Assembly (NCBI RefSeq): GCF_910596095.1
Contig: NC_056535.1
Span: 6,977,001 to 7,041,000 of the forward strand
Direction: 5' to 3'
Origin: Thunnus maccoyii
Taxonomy: Eukaryota > Chordata > Actinopteri > Scombriformes > Scombridae
Length of the DNA stretch: 64,000 nt
The position numbers and the translations under genes are program-made. Below the pieces are notes generated by a model. That model was not told where the DNA came from. It was given only the letters and a program-made list of their open reading frames with translations, and did not search any database. Position 1 is the stretch's first letter. The number at the start of each line of letters is the position of its first letter. This document shows positions 35,738 through 47,495 of the stretch, in pieces.

Positions 35738-37420
35738 ATATTGGTTATGGTGACCAAACTCTCTAAAGCTTGGCATAGTTTTGTATCAGTAAATGTATAT
35801 AAACCTAGCAGAGACAGTTGATGTTGAAAGCTTCACATTTTATATTTCCTCTGTGGATAAAAGTGTTCTGTTTGGCATTTTCTCTCTTTTGCTGAAAAGC
35901 CAAATCAACTGACTCACACAGACAGCTACAAACATCACTGGAACGTGGCAACACCATTCACTCCACTTTCCCTCTGAAAAACATTAATCAGACAGACAGA
36001 GACGATAATTGCACACTGCACTCACATTGAATTTGAATAGAGCTGCTTTTCAAAATTCAGTGGTGCAAATGCTTTATGCACATTGAATAGCTGCAAGTCC
36101 TTTTTGGTATTCTCGGCAGCAGTCCTCTCTATTATACGCAGACACACACGTATGTAAGGTAGATTTTAATGTGAGCCTGTACTGCGTATACTCACTTAGA
36201 TACATACATGGTCTCAGTTTTTTGCTTACTTAAATATTGTCCAAAATCATATTTATATGCAGACTACGTACAAGTCAGTACTTCAGTTAATATGTGATTC
36301 ATCACCGTACATTACATGCAATTCTGCAATACATCACACCCACCAGTTTTATTTATTTGGCTTTTCCATGTAAAGCATATTTTAGACAATCTGTTGTCAT
36401 TCTAGCTGTGTGTATATCCACCGGGGCCATGAGCCACCTACGTGTAAGTGTGAAATTCACTTGAATGTATATCAATGCCTGCATTAATTGAGAATTTACA
36501 TAAAATGAATTGTAAATTATGCATTTCATTTGTTACTGACTATGTTACTGTCTAAACACCAGGGTGAAGTTGAAGTTCTTTTTTCCATTCTATATAATAA
36601 ATATAGTTTAATAACTTTGTTTCAGTAACTCGCATCACTTCATTGACTCACTCTGGTGCACCATGGAAGTTCTGAACACTTATTTTTCTTTTAAACACCA
36701 TGCAGCTTCATAGTGTAAAATAACATTCAGTTTAATTTGTTTTAAATTCATATGTACATCAATCTCATCATTATCTCCTTACTGGTGCCCCCCTCAAGGA
36801 CAGGTGTTTTTAACAAGAGCAAATGCACAAAATAACTGCCGTGTTTTAAAATAAAATGCTCTGTTATCACATCTGTTTTTAAAAGGTTGTCAGGTTTTTT
36901 TTGTTCACATCTCCTAGTGTCAAAGTTTTTTTGTTATTATTCTTGCAGCCTCCACTGTGTTCTGGTAAAATGTCAATCAAAGGTGTATTTATAAACTTCT
37001 AAATTATTTATGAGTGATGATTTTTTTATCACTCTTTTGTAACACTTGAGCCATTGTTTCCCCTTATCAATAAACTTTATATTTTAATCTAAATTGTGAA
37101 GCCGTTTGTGAAGTCTCTTTCTTTATGAGTGCTATAAAATCAATCATTGATCATCCTTCTGATGTTAATAATGATGAGTGAGATATGACCGCTGCTGGCT
37201 AACTTACCAGAGCGTTGGATAGATAAAGTGGATGCAACTGGGAGCTGTAGGAGGAAGATACCAACATGTCTTCATGGTTTTGGCTGTCACTGTGGCTTTC
37301 TTCGGTTGACTTTTTTACTTGCTTTACTGCTGATGTTTTTCAGCCATTTCAGAATTTTTTGACGGCACACTTTTTGCTACATTGAAGCTGACTGGATATC
37401 CTAGAATGCATTTGCACCAA
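35738..37420. other. gene-free AT-rich DNA
   Basis: No supported feature. Confidence 0.5.
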
Positions 37421-37534
37421 CAGGTGATACACCGTATTTGGTGACCCATTAGATTCTGTGACCTGCAGTGTTGGTTAGGTTGGTTTAAGTATGAGGCCAG
37501 AATGTGATGGGTCACCAAATACAGTGTAACACCT
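37421..37534. repeat. 114-bp inverted-repeat element
   Basis: 30-bp arms 37421-37450 and 37505-37534 (CAGGTGATACACCGTATTTG then GTGACCCATT) are complementary at 27 positions around a 54-base centre. This is typical of a minimal miniature inverted-repeat element. No target duplication was assigned. Confidence 0.75.
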
Positions 37535-37799
37535 GCAGCAATAGTATCATGGCAGAGATTAAATTGCGCTAGGCTAAAAGCTGCTGTATTTTCACTGTTA
37601 ATAATGTCACTGTATTAAGTTTTAACATATTTTCGGGCAAGAAAGTAACCATTTAGCTTTCCATATTGGGTCAGTTCACCCATATAACACCTATTTCAGA
37701 ATTTGCTTTGACATTTTCTCTACTGACCCAGAATTGTCCCAGACATCATATCGTTGTGTCCCAGGTGCTATTTTTACTGTCCCCGGGACAACAGGACAT

Positions 37800-38450
37800 C
37801 CTTAAAGCATATATAGATTTTGTCTCTCCCTTCTTACAGTGAGAGTAAAGGGGGGCGCTTGAGTGTGATTGCCTGAGTACAAAGACGTTACTAGGATGAA
37901 GGGAGGACATTTCTCTTCGTTTGATAACAATTAAAGTAAAGTTAGACTTCTCTGTTGGCTTCTTGACTCATTTTAAAAAAGATCTGAAGAAGCTGAGAGC
38001 ACCAGCAAGCGAGAGAGAGAGCAGCTGTGGTTGAGTGAGCTATAGCGTGAATGAAGAGAGGGTGCAGGGGTGGCAAGAAAGCTGGATCAATAAAATCAAT
38101 AAAACATTATTTTCTGATGGTCTCACAGCAGTTAGTCCTAGAGCACAAACATGCCCACACCTCAGCTCAACCCTGCGGCGGTGCGCTGCAACGCCTGATT
38201 TGGTCTGAATATGGCCAGCCTGACGCCATCATGCAGCACGCTCTCATGTGCACCCCGAATGACAGGCACACATAGAAGGCCGGTAAAAATTGATGTGTTT
38301 TGAAGGTCCACTGGCCCAAAAATGTATTTTTTGACAGCCCACTGGCCCACCGGCCCACCAGGACTTGTCCCAGTATGCCTGATGGCCAGTACATACTGGC
38401 CATAACCTACTGTTGTGGCTGTTAAATGGTGGATAAATTGTTTGTTGTTG
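37800..38450. repeat. repeat related to the interior of the 47519-49604 element
   Basis: Segments 37990-38160 match 47600-47770 (GCAGCTGTGGTTGAGTGAGC, TAAAACATTATTTTCTGATG, TCACAGCAGTTA). Segments 38215-38330 match, in reverse complement, 20190-20310. Terminal repeats were not found, so limits are approximate. A short palindrome ATGGCCAGT/ACTGGCCAT lies at 38382-38403. Confidence 0.55.
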
Positions 38451-41400
38451 AGCATCACACAACCCCTGCAAATAGACTTGTTTCACTACCAGAATTTGAT
38501 CCATTTGGTTCCTTGTCTTTTTATAAAGTCTCAAAGAGCTGCACAATTAACAGCCAAATGGCCAGTGTGTTTATTTCATGCCCAACATAAGATTTAAAAA
38601 CATAACGGACATTCATTTATATGTAAAAGTTCCGCACTGCAGGTTTAAGTTTGAGATATGCTTAACACCTACACAGCAAAACTAGTTTTTGTGTGTGTCT
38701 AATTAGAGTGAGAGAGGAGAGAGAGAGGAGAAAGAAGGAAAAAAAGACAAGAGAGGGAGGAAGATGGTCTCGTTTGAACCTTCTGTGAACCTCTCTGTAT
38801 TACATATGCTGTGTTTTAATGCAGCTGAATTCTCAATATATTTGTTCTCATTTACATATTTTTCTGTTTATGTTGTCAGACATCATAAGTAATTTGAAAT
38901 TTGATCACTCATAAATACTCATCAACCAGCAGTCATTACCAAGCTGTTGTGCTGCAGATAAACTTAATATTTTATGATCATTACATTGTATGGAAAAACA
39001 AACAAAAATACAGGTTAATGACAGAAGTTCTGCTGTGTGACATGAAAAGTTTTTCATATTCAAGTACAGCCACAAAGCATCTGTTATCATCTAAATGTGC
39101 TGCGAACATGTATTCAATATGCTTGTAAAACAAGAAAAAAAGATTTTTTTTTGTGATATGGCTGCTGATGAACAGATGCTCCGCTTCTGAAACGTCTTTG
39201 TTTCCATTGAAACAGTGACGGCGCTACAAACAGAGCCATGGTACAGCCAGAACACAACAAAGCCAGATCCTACGGTGTTATGGGACAAAATTTTTCATAT
39301 ATAGGGCCTGTTTTGAATCCACCAAATTATGTAGGATTTTCCTGTGATTTTTTCCTCAGAACAGTTGTCTCAACTTTGCCAATGCTGTACATTACATCCT
39401 GGTTAGACAGAAAAAAAGCTTCATGTGGATTGTTGTAGAAATTATGTCCCAGGAACTGTTTGCAATAGCTCTTCATAAATTCAGACTTAATTGTAACATG
39501 CGTGTTTAAGTGGAGATTCATGCATCACAAAGTTAAAATGGGTTGTACCACACAAACTAGTTCTTAAACTACATGGAGATTACTAAATAACTAAATATTT
39601 ACTGGGTGTAAATATTTAGTAACAACTAAATATTTACACCTAGTAACTGCTGTGTAACATGTTGTATAGCTAACTGAGCTAACATTTAGAGTAAGGAGTA
39701 AAAGAGATGGAATGACAACACATCTGATCTGACACTTGATATGCTGTTTAACAATGATGTAAACTGGGAAGATTTTAAATTACATTTTACTACAAAAATA
39801 CACTGTACCTTAAAAATGATTAACCCAGACTAGAACAACCTAATAATGTTAGCTAGCTTAGCTTTATTTGTGTTGTCCCCCTCATTCTATTTTGCTATCA
39901 GACTTAGTAAATAACTAGTTTGATTTAGAACTTATGAATGAGTCCAAAGTAATGGATTTCTAAAAAGCTGGTGCGACACAATCCCCGAGAGAGGAGTTGA
40001 CTCAATCTCTACCTTATATGCTTTACAGCAGGATCCTCGTAGTTTGAGTCCATCAGAGGTGTAACTTTCTCTTGCTCATGTTACTGAAAATAAATGTATT
40101 TATTTTTAAAAAAAACAATTGCATTTCTTACATAACACTAATTATAAATGATGGAACTTTCTTTGTGCCCTTCGTGCTCTAGCTCTGATTCAACTCTCAT
40201 TGTTATGACCAAGCTAATCTTGAGCTCCAGTAAATTAGCCTGTCACAGCAAGTTGTGATGAATTATGAACTGCTAAGGTGTACAAAAGCCTGTGTAATCA
40301 AAGCAAGGAGTCCTTTCTATGTCAAGGTATGATGGAATTTGTAGATGATGAAAAGTGTGGGCTTTTCTTAAAGAATAAATGGAAATTGCGTAGGAGTGAG
40401 GTGTGAATAGGAGATGGCCTTTGTAGAAGGAAAGCATGACAGCAAGGACATCTCCAGGAATGAATTAGCTATGACCTTGTGTGGTGATGATGGAAGACAG
40501 TGGTGATTGCTTTTAATACAATGATGGAAGGTAAATGACAGGTGTCACAGAGGTAAAATTTATTCCATTTAATGGATGCCATGAAGATCGACTCAGTAAG
40601 ACCAAAATGGAGCTCATGTCAGAAATTTAACATAAAATCTTTGTCTACATGACACTCTTCCTCCACATGTGAGAACAACCTTTATGCATGTAAGATAATC
40701 AGAGAGGGTTAAAGACAGGACAAAACTGTTGTTCCACAATGCTACTTTGGTTTGAAAAAACTCATGCAAAAATTCTTACGAAATGGCGTCAACATTGAAC
40801 TTCACCACCTTGAATTAGTGTTTCAGAATAGTTTTCCCAAGCAGTTGTTCTCGTGTCCTTCGGTTTTTGTACATCCAGTCCTCAGCTGTTATTTCCACAG
40901 CCAAGGACAAAATTCATGCTTTGCAAGTTTGCTACTGTATGAAAGACCAACAGACGGGGAGCAAAGTGGGGCATGGCAGATTCTGCACTGCTTTGATTGC
41001 ACTGCTGCACTGATTTTTCCACAAAGTGGCATGATGGTGCTACCTCTGAAAGAAGAGGACTTAAAAACATCATAATTCATCACTGTGGCTTACCTAAGTC
41101 CTTGTCTTGTTTTTTCTTTCCTTTTGCATGTAGTTTTCTTTACAAAATATATTTTACTATGCAATAAGTAAGTGTAGTGAAAAAGAAGCATAGACAACAT
41201 CCCACATATACCTAATCTCTTCTCTGGGTCCCAGCAGGTGGATTCAGCCACCATGAAACCTTGCACAAGAGGGTCATGTAACAGAGAAAAAAAACATCAG
41301 ATTATGTGCGAGCGAGGGTTGTTGGCATGTTGTGTGGCAGAGTATGGGGAAGAGGCCTGCTGGGAGCATGGTGCGCCAACAGCAGAGACAATTATGTCAT

Positions 41401-41881
41401 CCAAGGGACTGATCCTCTGATGACATGCTCTGACAGAAAGAATCTGATGTTTGCGACAACCCCATAATCTAGTGGCATGTGTCCCTCTCACATGTTTATG
41501 GATGTGGAGCAAATGAGATTGGAGAATGATAGAATCGGAGGATAAGTGAATGACAGCAGCTCTGTCTGCAGGTGGTAAAATCCAACATGTCTGTGCATTT
41601 TCAGTGGGAAACCACAGAGTTCATTTTTGCTGTATCATGCAGGCCAGCCATGCAGGGAGATGCCTTTTTACAAGGATGTAAGTGCTGCTGTATGTATGTA
41701 ACGTTTCTCTTTCTTCATTAGATCAGAACCTTTAGTGTAAAACATAGATGCAGCCAAAGGAGAGGGTCCTAGGAGCTAGTAATCTCTGCTGACACACTGG
41801 AGTTGAGGATATGAAGCATGTCTGTCAGATTGCCAAACACTCTAGTCTTGAACCCATCCACCTCCATTAACCCCAACCTCC
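38451..41881. other. gene-free DNA
   Basis: A purine-rich GAGAGAGGAGA stretch lies at 38707-38766 and the hairpin at 39601-39644. Frames at 40752-41075 and 41238-41420 lack domains and are not called. Confidence 0.5.
39601..39644. repeat. 44-nt near-perfect hairpin
   Basis: The arms are 39601-39620 (ACTGGGTGTAAATATTTAGT) and 39625-39644 (ACTAAATATTTACACCTAGT), complementary at 19 of 20 positions around the loop AACA. A third copy of CTAAATATTTAC lies just upstream at 39591-39602. Confidence 0.85.
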
Positions 41882-42130
41882 TTAAAGGATTAGTGTGTAA
41901 GATTTAGTGGCATCTAATGGTTCTAATGGTGACATTGCAACCAACTGAATAAAAAAGGACCTACTCCCTATGTAGATATAAAGGGCTTATTCTAAGGTAA
42001 CGAAAACACAATTTATTTACTTATTTTCAGGTGATTATACGCTAATTAAAACATACTTATGAGTATTATATTCCATTTCTGCCAAGTCCGTTCCACTAGA
42101 TTCCACTAATTCTACACACTGGTCCTTTAA
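41882..42130. mobile_element. 249-bp TTAAAGGA-ended miniature element
   Basis: It begins TTAAAGGATTAGTGTGTAAG and ends ACACACTGGTCCTTTAA-like (CTACACACTGGTCCTTTAA, 42112-42130), so the termini are imperfect inverted repeats bounded by TTAA. Its TAGTGGCATCTAATGG and TCAGGTGATTATAC blocks recur at 58645-58735. Non-coding. Confidence 0.75.
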
Positions 42131-42919
42131 AGATTACAAAACACCACAAAGGATGGTCCACTGTCCTCCCTCTATCATAACTGAAGCTGCAACTTGGCAA
42201 CAAGTGGCATCATTATCTGACTCACTGTGGAAATAAATTTTAAGGTTTCAGTAGTAGGAATTAGCAAAAGATGGATTTGTGGCCTCATGATTTTACAAAA
42301 CAAGGATGTGGGAGCAGTGAGCATGTGGATAATAAAACTGGTTCAGGTAATTAATGACAATTGAATGCAAATGCTCTTCTAAGGCAGGAAATCATATATC
42401 ATATAACTCTGCAGTGGCTGTGAGGACTTGCTTTTGTTTCCCAAAATGTTCCTCACAAAACATTCTCTGAAATACTTGATTCCTTCTTAGTTTTGAACAA
42501 TAAAAGCTTCTAGTTTAATACAAGCACTAACATGTATTGTATTCAAGGTTTTAGAATGTGTAGTAATGAGAGCTGCACCCTTGAGATTATGCATGCCAAA
42601 TCATTAAAGATTTTGGCACTTTGTCATAAATGGTGACAAACTGTTATTGTATAGTTGTCAGTGGTTAATTATCTCACTAAAATACTCTTAATAATAAGTA
42701 TTAGAGTACACTGTATATACAATATTGCTTACTATAACTCCAACCACAGAAGCAGCAAATTGATATTTATGGATACAATATTATTGTACCTGGATGTTGT
42801 TCATTTCAGGCCTCGATAAAGTTGATGGGAAATCAATTTACTCCTGAGTGATACATGCATTTTGGAAATTTTGACCTCTGGACAAATATAAATTTTGGAC
42901 TACTCAGATTCTGACCACA

Positions 42920-43700
42920 CAACAGCACCAAGACTGCCCTGATAAAGGTGTTCAGTGACATTTGTTGGACCACTGATTCAAGTAAAACATCACTTCTGGT
43001 GCTGTTTGACCTTAGTATAGCCTTTGATTTTGTTGTACAGTCCTCAGTTGATTCAGATCATATGTCAGAGGTAGGGGCTACTTTGTTACAACTGGTGATC
43101 ATAAACTTGAGTGGATCACCATGACATGGAGTCCCCTAGGGTTCGATTCTTGGGCCTCTATTATTCAATTTGTCGCTTATCATAGCTATGCAGATGACAC
43201 CCAGATTTACTTAGCTCATGCACCAAGTAACTATGATCCCATACTGTATCAACACTTAGAGAAAATAGCTGGATGCAGTTACACTTCCTTCAATTTAACA
43301 ATGATAAGACAGAAATCATTGTATCTGTCAGCAAGGAGGAAAAACAAAACAAAGACAAAGACAAAAGCCTAGGGTAGAAATCTTTGTGTTTTAATAGAGT
43401 CAGATCTCAGCCATAAAGCCATATCAAGGCAATAACTAAATCAGCATTTTATAATCTCAAACACATAGCAGGGCTTTATAGGTCTCATCTCCAGCAGGGT
43501 GGACTATAAAAGTTTTTTTCCCCAAAAAGACCATTAGACAACTGTAGTACATTCAGAATGCTGAGTTCTAATAAGAGCCAGGAGAACTGAGCACTATAGG
43601 GCTAAAATACATTTCTGATCTGGTTGAAGAATACAAACCCAAAAAGTCTCTTTGATGTTTAGGATGCAGTCATGGTGAAGCTGCTTTTAGCTACTATGCT
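42920..43700 (+). mobile_element. second L2-like LINE fragment, heavily decayed
   Basis: Frame-broken translation gives STKTALIKVFSDI, LLVLFDLSIAFDFV, a GVPxGSILGPLLF-type block split by a frameshift near 43132-43160, and YADDTQIYLAHAPSNYD (43183-43235). Further on are pieces resembling the C-terminal region of the same clade (SECxxxRARRTEH near 43555-43595). It is in the same orientation as the 12.4-kb fragment but is a different, more eroded copy. Confidence 0.65.
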
Positions 43701-45167
43701 GCACACAGATGGAATCAACATCCTGATGATATGAAATGCAACCCAACATAGTTAAAATAGCTTTGCTCCCGTCCTGTATTTCTGGTCTATTCTTTTTTTT
43801 TGTCCATTTGTATTTTATTCTGTGTTCATTTTCATTTATTTGTTCTGATTTATTGTGTTTTTAAAAGTTCTAATGCATTTCTTATGTAAAATATATTTTA
43901 TTTTATATTTTATATATGCATTGTTCAATATAAAAGTTGAGGTGACACAGAGCTTTTATGGGTCACTGCTGCATGCTGGATTCTTGTCTTCTTGTGTGAC
44001 TCAGTTGTCAGTGTCACTCTGCAAAGCTGTGATGAAGACAGATTTAGCTCAGAAGTGTTGATTGGCTGTGTCAGTCAGCTACACATGACGTCACTGTAAA
44101 GAAGCAGTCACATTGCTTTGTTTTTTACTACATTACGCAGAGGTCTCCACAGGTTGCTCACTTAGTCCATCCTTATTTGTAACTTTGTTTTGGCATTTCT
44201 CACATTTTAATCCTCTGACATCATTGGAGAAAAATATACAAATGTGGTTGTTTGAGGGGAAAAGGATGCTAGGAATATACCAGGATGCTACACTGATATT
44301 TTCTTTTGTAATGTGAATCTCTCTAATTTCCAAATTTGACAACTATTAATTACATTTACTATCAGACACTACTTTGGAGAGCTCCATTACTCTCTGGATT
44401 TATTTTTCTTATTTATCAATCAACAAAATGCCAGAAAATGGTGAAAAATGCCCATCCTGAGTTTCCAGAACCCAAGGTGATGCCGTCAAGTGTCAAACAT
44501 TCCAAAACCCAAAGATTTTCAATTTACAATGATATAAAACAGTAGTGCAGTAGTGGACCATTAAGCATTTACTCAACCACATACTCAGAAAAAGTAAGCA
44601 GAAATGACTTGCAATTAATATCATACAATATAACTGGCAGATAGACTCAATAACTCTGTAGTTCATTTATAAAAACAATGTTATATACGCCCATATCCTC
44701 TGTTTGCAGGGTGTTACAGTACGTTAGTCCTGCAAATGACCATTGTTGCAATCTCACAACAGTCAGAAATCACAGTTTGAAATAATAAGTGGCTTGATCC
44801 ACTCAAGAATCTTTATTCTCTGGAGGACAGTGATCTCTGAAATTCATGGTCTTGAATTAAAGCTGCGTTCTTTGTGAAGACTCCTGAGAATGGACCAGAG
44901 AGGGTACTATATATTCAAAGCGGTGGCCTTGGAGTGTGAAAAGGGGAATTGAAAAAAAAAGATGCCAGGAATATAATGGGATGTTATAGTAATATGTCTG
45001 CACTGATCTGATCCCAATCAGCTTTAATCACCATACATGAGTGTAAAATAAGCTTTAAGGAAAGGAAAAGGGCACTGTCAGTAGGACAAAAGGCAGCAGC
45101 ATTGTCATGTAAAAGTTACCTTGGTCTTTTTTTTGTGTCTGTTAGTGAGAGGCAATGCTGGTGCGAG
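43701..45167. other. upstream flank of prok2, gene-free
   Basis: No coding feature. The distal prok2 promoter must lie at the right end, but no further sites could be assigned with confidence. Confidence 0.5.
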
Positions 45168-45207
45168 TGAGTCATTGAGTTTCTGAATGGCGGGCTGGGT
45201 TTATAAA
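45168..45207 (+). promoter_or_regulatory. prok2 core promoter: AP-1-like site and TATA box
   Basis: A perfect TGAGTCA (AP-1 type) lies at 45168-45174. TATAAA lies at 45202-45207, about 144 bp before the start codon. Transcription from this TATA box would start near 45230-45235, just past the upstream ATG at 45228, leaving a 5' UTR of about 120 bases. No canonical CACGTG E-box, which is important in mammalian PROK2 clock control, is seen close by. Confidence 0.55.
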
Positions 45208-45350
45208 CCTCCACCAGCCCTCAACACATGAGTTTGGAGGCCACTTGTCACTCTGGTCTGTCACGTATGCACATGCGGCAAGGTCCGACAGCTTCAGCAT
45301 CCTTACTTCTCATCCTGGAGGGCACGGGAGCACAAAGACAGCTCTTCACC

Positions 45351-45422
45351 ATGAGGTCCTTCATCTTACTGCTCTTCTCCCTGTTGTTGGTGTCGCATGG
45401 ATCTTCAGCGGTCATCACAGGG
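45351..45422 (+). other. prok2: prok2 coding exon 1 (signal peptide and AVITG)
   Basis: This segment encodes 24 residues: a leucine-rich signal peptide followed by Ala20-Val-Ile-Thr-Gly24. It ends exactly after the Gly codon and is followed by the consensus donor GTAAGT. An exon boundary just after AVITG is the known arrangement in vertebrate prokineticin genes. Confidence 0.9.
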
Positions 45423-47376
45423 GTAAGTGAAAGCAAACAGGTACATAGCTCACAGCGCAATGGAAATCTATCGGCAGGAGGAAGAAAAGTCAGGGATAAT
45501 CTTTTCTAAACCCATTGTTCAAACCTGCTGCCTGATGTGATGTGAAGTTATATCATGAAGAATTCAGTTGTTTTTTGTTTTTTTTAAAAGAGATCAAACA
45601 TTTTAATGAGATGACACAGATGACATATCTGTATGGCAGTTTTTAAGCTTTAATAAGTGCTTATCATGTCCTATTTATGCTTGACCAAAGCCTCATTGTG
45701 ACATTCACTCTTCAACTATAATTTTAATTTCCCAAATGTACAATATTAGAATATTATTCTTTAATTAGCATTTGAATGTTTCAGGGCTTTAACAGTCAAA
45801 TACTTCATATTGTAATATAAAGTAGAAATATATCAATTTGAAAATACAAAACTATGTAAAGGACTTTTCATGTGAAATAAAACTCTTGTCATAGGCTCTT
45901 TTGACATTCTAACAGCACGACTGCTACTAAAATGTAAAATTACAAGTGCAGTATATCTGTTTGATCAAAAAATGCATATGAAATTACAACCACTGAAGTT
46001 GCCAGCATATTCTTTGAATGATTTCCATATCTGAATCAGGATTTATACAATACCATGAGCATACATCATTGCAATAACCTACTAATAAAATACCAATCCC
46101 TGTCATGACAACCCTCTCACACTGCGTTGCTGATGTGAATTGAGAGAGGAGCGTGCATCCGCATCTGTCACATGAAATCACTTCTGTTCCTTTTCATTCG
46201 GCTCCCTTCATCTCATCGAAAGTGAGAGCTGTCACTCAGTTTCTCGTCCTGGCACTCAAAACAATAAATCACCACCTATCGTGTAGTGTTCTCTTGAGAT
46301 TTGATATGACTATATAATGCAGTAACACTATCATTAGCATACTAATCTCTTTGCAGTGAGTATTGCACTTTCTGCTGCTAACACATTTCTCACCTAACTA
46401 CTGCCTTTTCCTGGTGATATAATAATTATCACATTATTGTGTTTAATTAGTACATATAGTGTATGCATGCATGCATTAAACCCATCTTTGTTTAGAAATA
46501 GCACCAGGTGATAATAACTGTCTGACTGGGTGACAGATGTAGTTTGAATCAGTAATATAATGCTGACGTCAACAAGAAATACTGTAAATCATTAGTTAAT
46601 GAAGAATGATAATGAGAAATGAATTACTTTAACTACATGACTGCATTATCAGCTGGAAACTGCTGAGATTTAAATGTTGGTTGAAAAAGTTGCATAAGTC
46701 ATATAAAAGTATCTAAAATTGTGTCCATTTGTACGTGTGTGTATCTAGGCCTGTGAGAAGGACTCTCAGTGTGGAGGAGGAATGTGTTGTGCAGTGAGTT
46801 TGTGGATTCGCAGCCTGCGCATGTGTACGCCCATGGGACTGGAAGGAGAAGAGTGTCACCCGATGAGCCACAAAGTGAGACCATCTACATCTACTTGTCT
46901 CATGTGTGAAGTGTCAGGCATTTGTCTCCTTACAGTGGTGTCATAGTGGTGATGCAGGTCAGGGGGTGAAGGAGCTGATCCTCAACATACTCTCTATTAA
47001 GATGCAGCGGAGAATTCTCTGTGAAAATAATTGCAGACTGTCCTAACTTTGTAATTGAAGTAGTCAGTATTGTGATTTTGCTTTTGTGTGATGACTCTCA
47101 AACCTTCCCCTCCAAAACATCTACGAAGCAGTTAATAAAAAACTATTATGCCAGTGTCTATACGTTATGCATGTCCCCTGTGTTCATTTTTCTTGATGAC
47201 AGTGACAGGAATCTCATTTTGAAGGTGCCTCTTACTCTCTTTGTTTCTAGGTTCCTTTCTTTGGGAAAAGACTTCATCATACTTGCCCCTGTCTGCCCAA
47301 CCTGTCGTGCATCACTACAGAGGAGGGGAAATCCAAATGTCTCTCACCATACAAGTATCCAGACTACTACCTCTGA
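45351..47376 (+). CDS. prok2: prokineticin precursor, three coding exons (probably prokineticin 2)
   Basis: The coding segments are 45351-45422, 46749-46874 and 47251-47376, giving 107 residues and a TGA stop. Donors are GTAAGT (45423) and GTGAGA (46875); acceptors end in CTAG at 46748 and 47250, all phase 0. Residues 1-19 form a hydrophobic signal peptide. The mature chain then starts with AVITG, the invariant prokineticin N-terminus needed for receptor activation. Ten cysteines (26, 32, 37, 38, 50, 60, 78, 80, 86, 96) fit the five-disulphide colipase-like fold, and Trp43 corresponds to the conserved mature Trp24. Known family role: secreted ligand of the Gq-coupled receptors PROKR1 and PROKR2, acting in olfactory neurogenesis, GnRH neuron migration, circadian output and gut motility. 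The start was chosen for its CACCATGA context and because the signal peptide begins there. In-frame upstream ATGs (45228, 45267, 45273) would add non-signal sequence. The paralogue name rests on linkage to gpr27 and eif4e3; exon 2 reads partly like PROK1. Family membership is near certain, the symbol less so. Confidence 0.9.
45423..46748 (+). other. prok2 intron 1
   Basis: The intron is 1326 bp with a GTAAGT donor and a CTAG acceptor. It is AT-rich and has no ORF of note. A stretch near 46130-46290 is less AT-rich and a TGCATGCATGCAT run lies near 46464; either could be regulatory, but nothing is recognised. Confidence 0.8.
46749..46874 (+). other. prok2: prok2 coding exon 2 (cysteine-rich core)
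   Basis: This segment encodes 42 residues with six cysteines, including the adjacent pair CC at 37-38 and the conserved Trp43. It lies between an acceptor ending CTAG and a GTGAGA donor. The motifs LRMCTP and GEECHP resemble what I recall of mammalian PROK1 more than PROK2. Confidence 0.9.
46875..47250 (+). other. prok2 intron 2
   Basis: The intron is 376 bp with a GTGAGA donor and a pyrimidine-rich acceptor TTGTTTCTAG. No further exon could be seen in it. Confidence 0.85.
47251..47376 (+). other. prok2: prok2 coding exon 3 (C-terminal cysteines and stop)
   Basis: This segment encodes 41 residues starting VPFFGKR, then [12 protein letters not shown], and ending in a tyrosine-rich tail (YKYPDYYL) before TGA. 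The acceptor is preceded by a pyrimidine-rich tract. No equivalent of the extra, alternatively spliced exon of mammalian PROK2 is evident in the 376-bp intron before it. Confidence 0.9.
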
Positions 47377-47495
47377 GAACCAACGCTTACAGTTACACTG
47401 TTTGCTACCTGCACTGTAATTATTTCATCTGCCTTTAAAAGCCTGTTTCCACTTTGTTTTTTATTTCTTTTGAATAAAGAGTTATATTTAATACT
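47377..47495 (+). other. prok2 3' UTR with polyadenylation signal
   Basis: A single AATAAA at 47473-47478 lies 97 bases after the stop codon, predicting cleavage near 47490-47500. The transposon at 47519 begins just beyond, so its insertion would not have interrupted the transcript. Confidence 0.65.

Noticed and set aside
39960-40075. possible tRNA-like SINE (GTAGTTTGAGTCC as B box)
   Set aside because: The A box and stems do not fit, and the tail is not recognisable.
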